From CAYXWM01 sp964392115 (lineage in GTDB: Bacteria > Bacillota > Clostridia > Lachnospirales > WRBF01): 48,792 nt of DNA. Location of the stretch: the NCBI GenBank assembly GCA_964392115.1, contig CAYMOU010000005.1:1-48792 (forward strand), given 5' to 3'. Under the pieces are notes generated by a model. That model saw only the letters and a program-made list of their open reading frames with translations, ran no database searches and was not told the DNA's origin. Positions 34,801 to 42,548 of the stretch are shown piece after piece; the stretch's first letter is position 1, and every line of letters starts with the position of its first letter. The position numbers were made by a program, and so were the translations under genes.

Positions 34801-34829
34801 AAATATGCTACGAAACAGCATCTGAATAA
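31827..34829 (+). CDS. 1000-residue FliK-like flagellar protein
   Basis: The C-terminal 100 residues (LPIKLTNGVSTLNMHVVNG, LNTKNLGKVQGMLDLQG, ITDFIRENGYNL) resemble the hook-length-control domain of FliK, which switches the flagellar export apparatus from hook to filament. The first 80 residues look like a small beta domain (ISATIIKRNDNKVTMLTEND ... VGDKVYFEVKD). The 800 residues between are charged and mostly helical, with many repeated motifs such as LDALLETAKNLI-like segments. No signal peptide or membrane segment is seen. AGAGGTGA precedes the ATG. It is flanked by flagellin and the fliS group, which supports a flagellar role; the long helical middle may act as a ruler. Not certain. Confidence 0.6.
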   Translation: MSLAVQQTARFQCYRVGDDKYSPVLKGAEKGSLISATIIKRNDNKVTMLTENDETIEAKSSDVSGNVGDKVYFEVKDNKNGLTLKQIFPNGPENKESLSSATIEELFKQSNFTKEDKNVLAQPSEEELKEAQAIARIRQQLVGASKNLRRSAVNALLKEGINLQNISISMLSKTLGKAGGIPSKEKINETLEIVKSKAQSITDLDPATVVKFIGDGKEPTLENLYTAKFSSSDTGNANPKMPDKEWNEILPQLKKLFRKEGIEYSKETEKFAKLFIENNIPVTKENMDKAVMLSSLENLTDMDALLETAKNLIILGENPYAVKMLDLGFGVQNHTTNPENTKLSAHQKAEILKRAEKILEKLPFLNEEHIKCLTGQNRTLNLSNLVNAMAENNAPAQTGQFNNVSALRNLAEIQLKLSYEASVKLINKGLEIDLMPLQELVDRLREAEKESYAGLFGDTGENSADLEQKVESISNLYDILRLSQPLTANVYGEIINQTADFTVNGIYKAVQFAKAVSSHETLPNPKYGDNFGKIKDALKDFVVGLGLEDTEENFKAAAVLTRNEIDVTAENIQEIKAIDSKIQEVYNRLHPNIAASMIEDGLNPLDMHIDHMLAYIEQFSDEYGVNLSDRIPELIADQRLDLNEEQRQSMLAVYRMLNTVKKNGSLALGVAFKNNLEYTLGNLLEAAKNPGKVSKKDYIADENFGGLDVKTDEKNIRSTLAKTAAENADKALGNIRRKGHPFVFADIMKNTSGYEDIPIDKLSQILDNIYLKELKNIEKAEFDRAVQLLQQSMALSPEALKLSESGVLPQTLLNMGLLHEYSPTAPEDVLNRLDDEEINQAIPGTDLEELLQGITPDEILQDISNRLAMLQTKPQTPDLLREIQLAMNAVKVQQFTRKQTDLDFSLPIKLTNGVSTLNMHVVNGENLLSGNAQILLSLNTKNLGKVQGMLDLQGSDVSLTLTANDQRSLEMLKSNENLITDFIRENGYNLKEICYETASE

Positions 34830-34836
34830 AATTTAA

Positions 34837-34910
34837 TGTTAAGTCTTTTTGAAAGGGACTTGGGGAAAACCTTTTCTTCAGAAAAAGTTTTCCCAAGGTC
34901 TTAATCTTTT
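34837..34910 (+). repeat. Intercistronic hairpin element, family A copy 7
   Basis: AAGTCTTTTTGAAAGGGAC is followed by TTGGGGAAAACCTTTTC-TTCA-GAAAAAGTTTTCCCAA and GGTCTTAATCTTTT. Compared with copies 1, 3 and 5, GAGGGAAAC/GTTTCCCTC has become GGGAAAAC/GTTTTCCC, changed on both arms. It lies between the FliK-like gene and the small gene upstream of fliS. Confidence 0.88.
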
Positions 34911-34938
34911 AAAAATTTCGGAACCTATGGGGGACTAA

Positions 34939-35034
34939 ATGGAATCAAAAAATACAACCCAAAATATTCTGAAATTGGTCTCGGGTATAGTAAAATTCAT
35001 AGATGCGGCCGACAGCAAAGGGGGTAAAAAATGA
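34939..35034 (+). CDS. 31-residue peptide coupled to fliS
   Basis: ATG at 34939 follows GGGGGA at 34929-34934, and the stop overlaps the fliS ATG as ATGA. The product begins MESKNTTQNILKLVSGIV and ends DAADSKGGKK. It has an amphipathic or hydrophobic helix in the middle and a basic end. The ribosome site and the coupling to fliS support translation; the peptide may be a functional small protein or simply a leader that drives fliS translation. No family is recognised. Confidence 0.5.
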   Translation: MESKNTTQNILKLVSGIVKFIDAADSKGGKK

Positions 35035-35495
35035 ATATTTCCGTTGAGGATTATACATTGCGAATAGCACAAGCAACCCCTATACAGCTGGTTATTATAA
35101 ATTACGAATTGCTTATCAACCACGCTAAAGCCGCCCAAAAAGCCCAATCTAAAGAACAATACCTAAAATTGGTGCGCAAAGCCCGCAGTTTTAACGAACT
35201 GCTTATGAACGCCCTAGACCTTTCCTATGAAATCGGTCGTGACTTAATGCCGGTCTATATTTATGTTAATAAACTGCTGATAAAAGCAGAAGTATCCGAA
35301 AAGCCGGAATCACTTTCCTGCGTAATACGCATTATGTCCAAACTGTTGGAAAGTTGGGTTATTTTAAGCCACAGCGACCACCAAACGAAACCCGTTTCGG
35401 AAAATTCCCAACAGGTATTCGCCGGCCTTACCTATAAAAACGGCCTGCTCCAAGAAACAGTAATAGAAAATACAGCTCGAGGTTACCAAGCTTAG
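35031..35495 (+). CDS. fliS: FliS-like flagellar export chaperone
   Basis: A small helical cytosolic protein of 154 residues. FliS chaperones bind the C-terminus of unexported flagellin. The start YTLRIAQATPIQLVIINYE corresponds to the FliS hallmark (Y...R.....TP.QLV...YDG), and a four-helix organisation is plausible. Its C-terminal part is more divergent than usual and longer than FliS (about 130). It lies downstream of a flagellin and a FliK-like gene and before a TPR gene, overlapping the preceding small gene. Confidence 0.72.
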   Translation: MNISVEDYTLRIAQATPIQLVIINYELLINHAKAAQKAQSKEQYLKLVRKARSFNELLMNALDLSYEIGRDLMPVYIYVNKLLIKAEVSEKPESLSCVIRIMSKLLESWVILSHSDHQTKPVSENSQQVFAGLTYKNGLLQETVIENTARGYQA

Positions 35496-35506
35496 GACGG
35501 TGTATA

Positions 35507-36340
35507 ATGAAGAACCTCAGTTTAAACAAAATCCTTATAGTTGCAGTCTTTGTGTTTACTTATATTTATGTGGTTATTATCCAACGCTTACCTGTGACGT
35601 ACCTGTTATTGGTGTATTTGGTTCTGGGTGTAATACTTTTGGCGGCTTTCTATTCCCATGTTTTGGCCTTTATCGGCAATTATTTCTTTATCGCCGGCAA
35701 AACAGACAAGGCTGTGAAAATCTATAACCGTGCCCTCTCCAAATCGTCCAAAAACGCCACCGTTTATTTGAACTACGCCATACTTTTGGTTAGAGAAGGC
35801 AAGGCGGCGGAAGCCTTGGAGGTTTTGAAAAAATCCGAAGGCATCAAGAAGAAAAAATTAATCACCGAGAAAAACATCCTTCTAACCATGGGCTCTTGTT
35901 ATTGGGTTTTGGGAGAAATCGACAAAGCCATACATATCCTTGAAGGTATGCGTAACCGCTACGATTATGTAAATAATCATGTTCTCACCACTCTGGGTTA
36001 TATGTATTTAATAAAAAATGACTTGGACAATGCACTGGATTGTACTCAAAAAGCCATTAAAGACACGCCTAATTCCGGCTCCGCTTGGGATAATTTAGGG
36101 CAAATATATCTGAAACAAAATAAATTCCACGATGCCAAAGAGGCTTTCAATAAAGCCGTGGGATATAACTCAAATCTGGCTGACAGCTATTATTATTTAG
36201 GGGTTATTTCCTTGCAAGAAGAAAATCCGGACGAAGCATTGGCTCATTTCGAACGAGCCAAACAATGCTCCATCACCCTGCTTAATACGGTGACTTTAGA
36301 GCAAATAGACGAAAAAATAAATGAGATTAAATCTGAATAA
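35507..36340 (+). CDS. TPR protein with N-terminal membrane anchor
   Basis: The 277 residues begin with two hydrophobic segments (about 8-25 and 30-52) and continue with six or so tetratricopeptide repeats (for example AVKIYNRALSKSSKNATVY, ALDCTQKAIKDTPNSGSAW, AKEAFNKAVGYNSNLADSY). TPR proteins hold partner proteins together; the target here is unknown. It follows fliS by 11 bases with AGGACGG as ribosome site, so it belongs to the flagellar transcription unit, and a strong terminator follows immediately. Confidence 0.82.
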   Translation: MKNLSLNKILIVAVFVFTYIYVVIIQRLPVTYLLLVYLVLGVILLAAFYSHVLAFIGNYFFIAGKTDKAVKIYNRALSKSSKNATVYLNYAILLVREGKAAEALEVLKKSEGIKKKKLITEKNILLTMGSCYWVLGEIDKAIHILEGMRNRYDYVNNHVLTTLGYMYLIKNDLDNALDCTQKAIKDTPNSGSAWDNLGQIYLKQNKFHDAKEAFNKAVGYNSNLADSYYYLGVISLQEENPDEALAHFERAKQCSITLLNTVTLEQIDEKINEIKSE

Positions 36341-36367
36341 CCACCCTAAGGGTGGTTATTTTTTTGT
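36338..36367 (+). terminator. Terminator of the flagellar operon
   Basis: AACCACCC (36339-36346) and GGGTGGTT (36350-36357) pair around TAA and are followed by ATTTTTTTG. The stem begins at the stop codon of the TPR gene. Confidence 0.92.
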
Positions 36368-36390
36368 TATCCCGTAACAACTTGGCTGCA

Positions 36391-36427
36391 TATAAAAAGC
36401 TGCCGACTCCACGGTCGACAGCTTTTG
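36391..36427 (-). terminator. Terminator of the large flagellin gene
   Basis: AAAAGCTGCCGAC (36395-36407) pairs with GTCGACAGCTTTT (36414-36426) with one mismatch. On the minus strand it is followed by a T-run. It lies 26 bases after the flagellin stop and is convergent with the preceding terminator. Confidence 0.85.
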
Positions 36428-36452
36428 CAACGTTGCAATAAATTCGAACAAA

Positions 36453-38906
36453 TTATCTTAACAACTGTAAAACGTTGTTGGGTTGCATATTTGCTTGGGC
36501 AAGCATAGAGGTTGCCGCTTGAGAGAGAACGTTTGCTTTTGTCAGGTTCATCATTTCCATAGCCATATCAGCGTCACGAATACGGGATTCGGAAGCGGAC
36601 AAGTTTTGGGAAGCGATGTCAAGGTTGTTGATGGTGTGTTCCATACGGTTTTGGTAAGCACCCAACATCGCACGTTGAGAGGATACCATTTCTATAGCTT
36701 GGTCTATACGGGTGGTAAGCAGAGAGATAACTTCACCGGAACCCATGGGAACACCGTCGGAGTCGGTTAATACTTGGTTGTTAACCATGAATTTACCTTC
36801 GTCTATATTGATGATAGGAGCAGTGTTGCCTGTGGTTAATGTGCCCACAACGCCGGCTCCGGTATTGCCTGTTCCGCTGTTGGTTGCAGCCGGGTCATAG
36901 GTGATGGCCGCTTGTGTTGTACCTACAACAGCCGCTCTTGTAGCAGGAGTAGCTGTATCAACAACACCTGTTGCAAGTACTGCAATGTTTATGCCGTCAG
37001 CTGTAATTATACCGGCACCGGTACCACCGCCTGCAGATAATAATCCGGCAAGGGCGGCATCAGTAACGGCAGGGCCGCCACTGGGAACCGCAGCCGCAAA
37101 ACCGCCTACAGCCACACCGTTAGAGTCGGTAGCTGTTAAGCTGTTAGAATACTTGAAGATATAGGACATATCGCCGGCAGTACCTGTACCTGTGCCTGTA
37201 GCGTCTATAACGGTTATTTGAGTTTTGGTACCGTCAAGATTGGTTACGGAAGGAGCAGGGCCTGTGGGAGCTGTTATGGTTTGGCTAACAGCCGAAACAA
37301 AGTCTGAAGTTGAATTGGATATTAATGACAAGGTTCCGGGGCCTGCTGCGGCACCCGGAGTATAATCCAACTGGAGGCCTGTGGAGGCTTGAGTGAATAT
37401 TACAGGAGCTGCAACGGAAGCATCCGCTGTATTGTAGGTTCCGTCGTTGGCGTCAAAGCCGGAGGCAATGAAGCTGCCGTCATCGTTTATGGTGATTTTT
37501 GCTCCGCCGGAGAAACCATAGGTACCGCTGGAGTTTGTAACAACGTCATTGTCGGTAAAGTCCAAAATAGAAGTATTACCGGCTGTACCCTTGAATATAT
37601 TATTGGAAATATAAGTCATTTGGTTGGGGTTTGTGGGTGTGTTGGTTGATGGCGGAGGAGTGGATATAAAGTTGGTTCTGATGGGTGTACCCTCAGCAAC
37701 CGGAGCCTTAATGGCACCTACGGTTGTATCAACAATACCTGTACCCGCAACTTTGATTTTGTAATTGTCAAGGCTGATAGTACCGCCTTCGGGGCCAAAA
37801 GCATTGGCCAATTCTGTACCGGTATAAGTTTGACCGCTGTTGATTGAAACTTGGCCGTCACCTGTTTTATGTCCGACAATATCAGTACCTGTAAAGGTAT
37901 ATCTCATGTTGGCCGGAACGTTGGGGGTTGCAATGTTGGTATCTTCTATACTGATAAAGTGATTAATACCAACTGTGCTTAAAGCAGGGTTATTACCGGC
38001 TGCCGGCGGTTGAATGGGCTTGGTGTCGCCGTTAACTGCCGGAGTTTTGTTGGAAGTATATTTTAATACGCCGGGGCCGTTATTGTTGCCCGGGGTATAA
38101 TCAAATCTCAAACCGTCAGGAGTTGAGAAACTTGGCGGTATATAAGCAAATACATCTTTGGTATCAAAGGTGCCGTCGTTATCAAAACCTTGCATGGTGA
38201 AAACGCCGTTGTCGGTGATAGTCATTTTAGCACCGTTAGAGAAGTTGTAAACACCGGATGCATCTTTCAAAGTATTGGAATTTGCAAAGTCAAGGGTGTC
38301 TACCCCAACAAAGACTTTGGTGTCTTGGATTGTTGTTCCTACTCTGTCCCCGGCAGCTACTATATCCCCAATCTGGTCTTTGGTAACACCTAACCAAGTG
38401 GCGTCCATTTTGGCAATGTTAACACGAAGCCCTTGTGACGCATTGGCACCTACTTGAAAATACAAGCTGGTGTTTGCCCAACTGCCGTCAATAAGTTTTT
38501 TCTTATTGAATTCCGTTCTGCTTGCAGTTGCATCGATTTCTTGGGTTAATTGGTTTAACTCAAGAGAGATTTTTTGCTTGTCGGAAGTTTCCAAAGTGTC
38601 ATTTGCGGCTTGAACAACAAGCTCACGCATACGTTGAAGCATGTTTTCCGTTTCTTGCAAAGCACCTTCGGCAGTTTGTATCAAGCTGATACCGTCTTGT
38701 GCGTTACGGGAAGCTTGGTCCAAACCTCTGATTTGGCTACGCATTTTTTCAGAAATTGCAAGACCTGCAGCGTCGTCTGCCGCACGGTTGATTCTTAATC
38801 CGCTCGCTAAACGCTCTGAAGCCCTGGTTATGTTGTTGCCTACCATTTTTAAGGCTCTGTGGCTGTTCAAAGCGCCTACATTGGTATTGATTACCATATT
38901 ACTCAT
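36453..38906 (-). CDS. fliC: Large flagellin with duplicated central domain
   Basis: An 817-residue filament protein. The N-terminal 180 residues (ERLASGLRINRAADDAAGLA, MLQRMRELVVQAANDTLET) and C-terminal 110 (GAYQNRMEHTINNLDIASQN, ending ANMQPNNVLQLLR) are canonical flagellin coiled regions. The middle 500 residues hold two diverged tandem copies of one unit of about 200 residues, near 200-415 and 440-680. Each starts LDF...N, then SGVYNFSNGAKMTITDNG (copy 1) or SGTYGFSGGAKITINDDG (copy 2), then GF(D)...DGT(F/Y), LDYTPG / FDYTPG, and ends GIVDT. There is no cysteine. GGAGG lies seven bases before the ATG. No convincing sigma-28 promoter was found. Probably a second filament type with surface-exposed domains. 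Confidence 0.93.
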   Translation of the reverse strand: MSNMVINTNVGALNSHRALKMVGNNITRASERLASGLRINRAADDAAGLAISEKMRSQIRGLDQASRNAQDGISLIQTAEGALQETENMLQRMRELVVQAANDTLETSDKQKISLELNQLTQEIDATASRTEFNKKKLIDGSWANTSLYFQVGANASQGLRVNIAKMDATWLGVTKDQIGDIVAAGDRVGTTIQDTKVFVGVDTLDFANSNTLKDASGVYNFSNGAKMTITDNGVFTMQGFDNDGTFDTKDVFAYIPPSFSTPDGLRFDYTPGNNNGPGVLKYTSNKTPAVNGDTKPIQPPAAGNNPALSTVGINHFISIEDTNIATPNVPANMRYTFTGTDIVGHKTGDGQVSINSGQTYTGTELANAFGPEGGTISLDNYKIKVAGTGIVDTTVGAIKAPVAEGTPIRTNFISTPPPSTNTPTNPNQMTYISNNIFKGTAGNTSILDFTDNDVVTNSSGTYGFSGGAKITINDDGSFIASGFDANDGTYNTADASVAAPVIFTQASTGLQLDYTPGAAAGPGTLSLISNSTSDFVSAVSQTITAPTGPAPSVTNLDGTKTQITVIDATGTGTGTAGDMSYIFKYSNSLTATDSNGVAVGGFAAAVPSGGPAVTDAALAGLLSAGGGTGAGIITADGINIAVLATGVVDTATPATRAAVVGTTQAAITYDPAATNSGTGNTGAGVVGTLTTGNTAPIINIDEGKFMVNNQVLTDSDGVPMGSGEVISLLTTRIDQAIEMVSSQRAMLGAYQNRMEHTINNLDIASQNLSASESRIRDADMAMEMMNLTKANVLSQAATSMLAQANMQPNNVLQLLR

Positions 38907-38972
38907 GTCTTTTCCTCCTTGATGTTATCGGTAACCTTCCGGACTTTGCCGGTTTAGCATCCATGCTCTTTT

Positions 38973-38992
38973 ACCGATTACGAAAAATCGGT
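38973..38992. promoter_or_regulatory. Inverted repeat upstream of the large flagellin
   Basis: ACCGAT (38973-38978) and ATCGGT (38987-38992) form an inverted repeat 67 bases before the flagellin ATG. On the minus strand a TAAA lies 13 bases before ACCGATTT, two bases closer than a sigma-28 promoter needs. The gap 38907-39315 otherwise holds the promoter of the next plus-strand gene. Confidence 0.3.
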
Positions 38993-39235
38993 ATTACTCT
39001 CTAAATTTAGGAGCAGTACAAGTTTATTATGGATTTGTTGTCGTAAAATATACATTACAGGGAGAATATTGTGTTTTCCGGGATGTTCCGGGTTAATCGG
39101 CTTGACCAAAGACAATAAGGAATATGCAGGAAATATTTTCTTTCCTTCAATAAAACTCATGATAATTCAAAAAACTGCAATAAATACAGCAATTCCTGTC
39201 AAAAAATAAAGAACAAGCGGTAATTTATAAAAAAC

Positions 39236-39264
39236 TTGCAAAAAAAAATCTTAAAGTTTATAAT
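39236..39264 (+). promoter_or_regulatory. Sigma-A promoter of the zinc-ribbon membrane protein gene
   Basis: TTGCAA (39236-39241), 17 bases, then a consensus TATAAT (39259-39264). The start would be near 39271, about 45 bases before the ATG. Confidence 0.75.
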
Positions 39265-39315
39265 TAGAACAATAATACCTTAATTTTCTTGCCATACAAA
39301 TATTGGAGGTGCTAT

Positions 39316-41253
39316 ATGTTTTGCACTAAATGCGGACGAGAAAATGTCAACAATGCGGCATTTTGCTCGGGTTGCGGCGAGTTACTCAAACCTGCCGACA
39401 ATCAAAATCCGGTACAAAACCAACCCGAAACCCCGACAGTAAATTTAGGCTCAGAAAACAACCCTGTTGTACCGCCTGCGGTTAACTATACCGGGGTACC
39501 CGATAATACGGCCGTGGTATCAGAGGGAGAAAACAACATTCCCCAAAACTTTCAAACACCCGGACCCGACAATTATCAACCCATAGGTTCAACTACCGGC
39601 TTGCCGATTATTCAAGAAGCACAAATGCCCACACACAATGCTGCCGCTCAACCGAAGGGTAAATCGAAAAGCACTTTGGTTTTAGCCTTGGTATTAAGTA
39701 TTGTAGGTGTTTTGCTTATTGGCGTAGCGGCTTTTTTCATGCTTCAAAAACCGGGCGATAAGGAACACAAGATTAATAAATTGCCCTATGACCCCAATCG
39801 CCCGAAAAACGAAGAATTTTTGCTGGCACAGGAATATTCTTTTGCTAACATCAACGTGTTACCTTTGGAAGGCACAAATGCTTATGACTTATACCAACGC
39901 TCTACCAAAGACCCATATGTTACAAACGGTGAGTTTAAGTTCAACGAAGCACAATTTTTAGATGAATATGCAGATATACTTAACAAAACATCCGTAAAGT
40001 TCAAGCAAGAAGCCGACCCTAAAACATTTAATCACTCGACGGATTTTACCCTTACTTATGACAGTAAGGATTTAACCACTGTCAGCGTAAGCTTTGTAGA
40101 CCGTGCCTTGGGCTTGTATTGCGAGGATTTGTATGACAAGCGCCTGGTATTGTCCAAGGATGATGCCCAAAGATTCGCCTCCATGATTGATATTCCTCCC
40201 GAAGCCATTGATTCATTCTTCGGTGGTTCGGAAAACATGGCTATTTTGGAAAGCTTGGATCTTGAAGCATACGATCCCTACTTTGAAAAATACAGAAGCC
40301 TTGTATTAAGCGAAATAAACCCGGACGACGTAAAAGTAGAAACAGGCAAAACATACAGTAATAACAATACAACCGGCAGGGAAATTTCTTATAGGTTAGA
40401 CAGCGAAACAATTTCAAAAATTTTGGTTAAGATTTTGGAAGATGCCAAAGACGATGAAAAACTTATGGCTTTGATTTATTCGGATATTGACAAAATAGGC
40501 AGTCTCCTTAAAACCTCCGGCAATAACATAATCATACCATCGGAAGGACAATTCAAATCCTTATACAAAAGCGGATTATCCGGGCTTATAGCCCAACTTA
40601 ATATGTCAGACAACTCCGGCTTTAAGATTGATTTCAATACTTTTATTGATGACGAAGGTAATGTTATAAATAACGAAATTATGTTTATGACCGATTATTC
40701 AGACAACAACTTAGTCTTAAACATAGAAAATCAACCTTCCGAAACCGGTTATTTCCAAGAAGTAAGGGTCACTTACTTCGACGGTTATGATGCATACGGC
40801 GGATTTGTAAGCTGTACTGCCGAAAACGATAAAAACGGTCGTTCTTTCGAGACTACGGTTGATCTAAGCAACTTCTCTCCCGAAATCGATGCCTTCAGAG
40901 GTGTTATGATAGTCGACTCCAAAAACAACATTGATGACATCTCATTTAATTTCGACCTAAGTACCGAAGGAGAAGCTGTAAGTGTAAGTATGGAAGGTGA
41001 CGTGGAGAAAAAATCCTCCAACCTTTATGAAAGCACTCTGAATTTCGGGTTATTCTCCGACTCAAGCAATTTGGGTTTGAGTTTAAACTGCGACTCCAAC
41101 GTTGAATTCAAATCCGTCTCTATGCCCGATTTGAAATCCTCCGATAGCTTTAATGTGGGCAAGGCCACCAATACTGAAATTTTGGAGGCGTTCTCTCAGA
41201 TTTATTCCAACCTTATGCCCCTGGCACAGCGTTTACAAGGCTCCTTTTATTAA
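39316..41253 (+). CDS. Zinc-ribbon membrane protein with large extracytoplasmic region
   Basis: The frame opens at 39289, but GGAGGT precedes the ATG at 39316, giving 645 residues. A zinc ribbon (FCTKCGRENV ... FCSGCGELL) is at the very N-terminus, then a Pro/Asn-rich linker to about 110, a single membrane segment (near 118-140, LVLALVLSIVGVLLIGVAAF) and about 500 residues outside the cell. The outer part is rich in Asp, Ser and beta-strand patterns; it has no motif I recognise. The layout recalls TcaA/YvbJ-type proteins. Function unknown. It is followed by a terminator and another zinc-ribbon gene. Confidence 0.78.
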   Translation: MFCTKCGRENVNNAAFCSGCGELLKPADNQNPVQNQPETPTVNLGSENNPVVPPAVNYTGVPDNTAVVSEGENNIPQNFQTPGPDNYQPIGSTTGLPIIQEAQMPTHNAAAQPKGKSKSTLVLALVLSIVGVLLIGVAAFFMLQKPGDKEHKINKLPYDPNRPKNEEFLLAQEYSFANINVLPLEGTNAYDLYQRSTKDPYVTNGEFKFNEAQFLDEYADILNKTSVKFKQEADPKTFNHSTDFTLTYDSKDLTTVSVSFVDRALGLYCEDLYDKRLVLSKDDAQRFASMIDIPPEAIDSFFGGSENMAILESLDLEAYDPYFEKYRSLVLSEINPDDVKVETGKTYSNNNTTGREISYRLDSETISKILVKILEDAKDDEKLMALIYSDIDKIGSLLKTSGNNIIIPSEGQFKSLYKSGLSGLIAQLNMSDNSGFKIDFNTFIDDEGNVINNEIMFMTDYSDNNLVLNIENQPSETGYFQEVRVTYFDGYDAYGGFVSCTAENDKNGRSFETTVDLSNFSPEIDAFRGVMIVDSKNNIDDISFNFDLSTEGEAVSVSMEGDVEKKSSNLYESTLNFGLFSDSSNLGLSLNCDSNVEFKSVSMPDLKSSDSFNVGKATNTEILEAFSQIYSNLMPLAQRLQGSFY

Positions 41254-41281
41254 TAAAATTTAGGCATAACCCACAGAAATG

Positions 41282-41312
41282 CAATTTCTCCCTTTTAGGG
41301 AGAAATTGTTTT
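41282..41312 (+). terminator. Terminator after the zinc-ribbon membrane protein gene
   Basis: CAATTTCTCCCT (41282-41293) and AGGGAGAAATTG (41297-41308) pair perfectly around TTT and are followed by TTTTG. The following T-run is short, so partial read-through into the next gene is possible. Confidence 0.82.
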
Positions 41313-41363
41313 GATGATTTATATTACCCATTCCATAAAAATATAATGCGAAAGGGAGTAGAC

Positions 41364-41990
41364 ATGAACCCGGAATCAAATTTATTAAACGGTTCGGCAG
41401 CCCAAGAAGCCATACGCAGCATTAACGAAAAAAAAGAGCTGCTGCAAAAAGCTGTGGCCCTTGAAGTTGAACAGCTAAACAACACAATTAATTCGGAATT
41501 TATAAAATTGGGAAAAGAGTATTATAATAACTGTGTAAATTTCCAAAGTTCCGATTTAACCGGCATTATTGAGGAAATAAACAGTCTTCGTCAAATAATA
41601 GACGAAAAAAACAGCAAACTGGCTGAAATAACCAAGCGTTATGACGAGGAACTTAACATTCTGCTTGCCACTGTTAAGTCCCAACAGGAATTACAAGCAA
41701 AACAAGCCGGCTCATCCTCTGCCTGTCCAAAATGTAGCGGTACTGTAAGCCCGGGCGATGTTTTCTGCCCTTACTGCGGACAGAAGCTGGCCCAACCTAC
41801 CGCTGCCAATACGCCCGGTGAGGCTTGCCCAAATTGCAAGATACCTGTAAATAGAGCTGTTGATGTATTTTGTCATAACTGCGGCACAGGCTTGCAAAGC
41901 CCGGGGCCTGCACTTTGCTTACGTTGTAATGCACAGGTTAACCCCGCAATTGATGCCTTTTGCCAAAATTGCGGAAATCCTCTGAAATAA
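41364..41990 (+). CDS. Coiled-coil protein with three double zinc-ribbon pairs
   Basis: The frame opens at 41346, but AAGGGAG precedes the ATG at 41364. The 208 residues have an N-terminal coiled coil of about 110 residues, then three consecutive CxxC...CxxC ribbons (CPKCSGTVSPGDVFCPYCG, CPNCKIPVNRAVDVFCHNCG, CLRCNAQVNPAIDAFCQNCG), each of about 20 residues and clearly repeats of one another. There is no membrane segment. It could bind nucleic acid or protein; the function is unknown. Its proximity to the other zinc-ribbon gene suggests a shared theme, though the terminator lies between them. Confidence 0.75.
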   Translation: MNPESNLLNGSAAQEAIRSINEKKELLQKAVALEVEQLNNTINSEFIKLGKEYYNNCVNFQSSDLTGIIEEINSLRQIIDEKNSKLAEITKRYDEELNILLATVKSQQELQAKQAGSSSACPKCSGTVSPGDVFCPYCGQKLAQPTAANTPGEACPNCKIPVNRAVDVFCHNCGTGLQSPGPALCLRCNAQVNPAIDAFCQNCGNPLK

Positions 41991-42548
41991 AGTTTTGATG
42001 CCCTTCCTTTTTTATACCTTTTATACCTAAGGAAACACTTGAAAATGAGTAATTCTTATTAACAATTACATAGGTATATTTGCCGTTATTAACTAACGTC
42101 AAATACATCTTTAAATTTACCAAAGATTACTATAACCCCGTTTTTAAGTTTAACTAAAATCAAAGTCTTTCCAAAAATGTTATCAACAGAGCCGGCTTAT
42201 TTTAACCGGGTTTGTTGGTAACATATCAGAGTATCCTTTGCAATATTGTCAAATCATAATATCACCTTTCGTTTTGCTTCGGCCAAAACCTTTCATCACC
42301 TGCAAACACACAAAGTTTTAACAAATTATCTTCCGGTTGCCCGGAAATTGTTTTAGGTTGTTTAGGATATTTTTTCTGTGCCGAGGGAAACAAAATATAC
42401 TCAATATTTTTTTGGGTATAAAGCAGTTTTATGCCAAAGATGTATACCTGCTTCACCTTAGGCAGCTTTCATTGACTGCCGAAAATACACCCTATAAATA
42501 CCGAATTACGGTTCGGTAAAGATACACTCTAGCCTTGGAGGAATTATT
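41991..42548. other. 558-base gap upstream of the Na/Pi transporter
   Basis: No convincing gene here. A 64-residue frame on the minus strand (42262-42456) lacks a spaced ribosome site and is not called. A possible promoter for the transporter is TTGACT (42472-42477), 15 bases, TATAAA (42493-42498), and near it CCGAATTACGGTTCGG forms a small palindrome. Confidence 0.4.

Noticed and set aside
36900..37200. Plus-strand open frames across the large flagellin gene
   Set aside because: They are reverse-complement shadows of the Ala/Thr/Gly-rich central domain with no ribosome sites.
38975..39010. Sigma-28 promoter for the large flagellin
   Set aside because: TAAA and ACCGATTT are present on the minus strand but with 13 rather than 15 bases between them, and the -10 box is imperfect.
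42262..42456. 64-residue minus-strand open frame upstream of the Na/Pi transporter gene
   Set aside because: Its GTG start has no properly spaced ribosome site, it is single and short, and it has no recognisable motif; kept only as part of the described gap.
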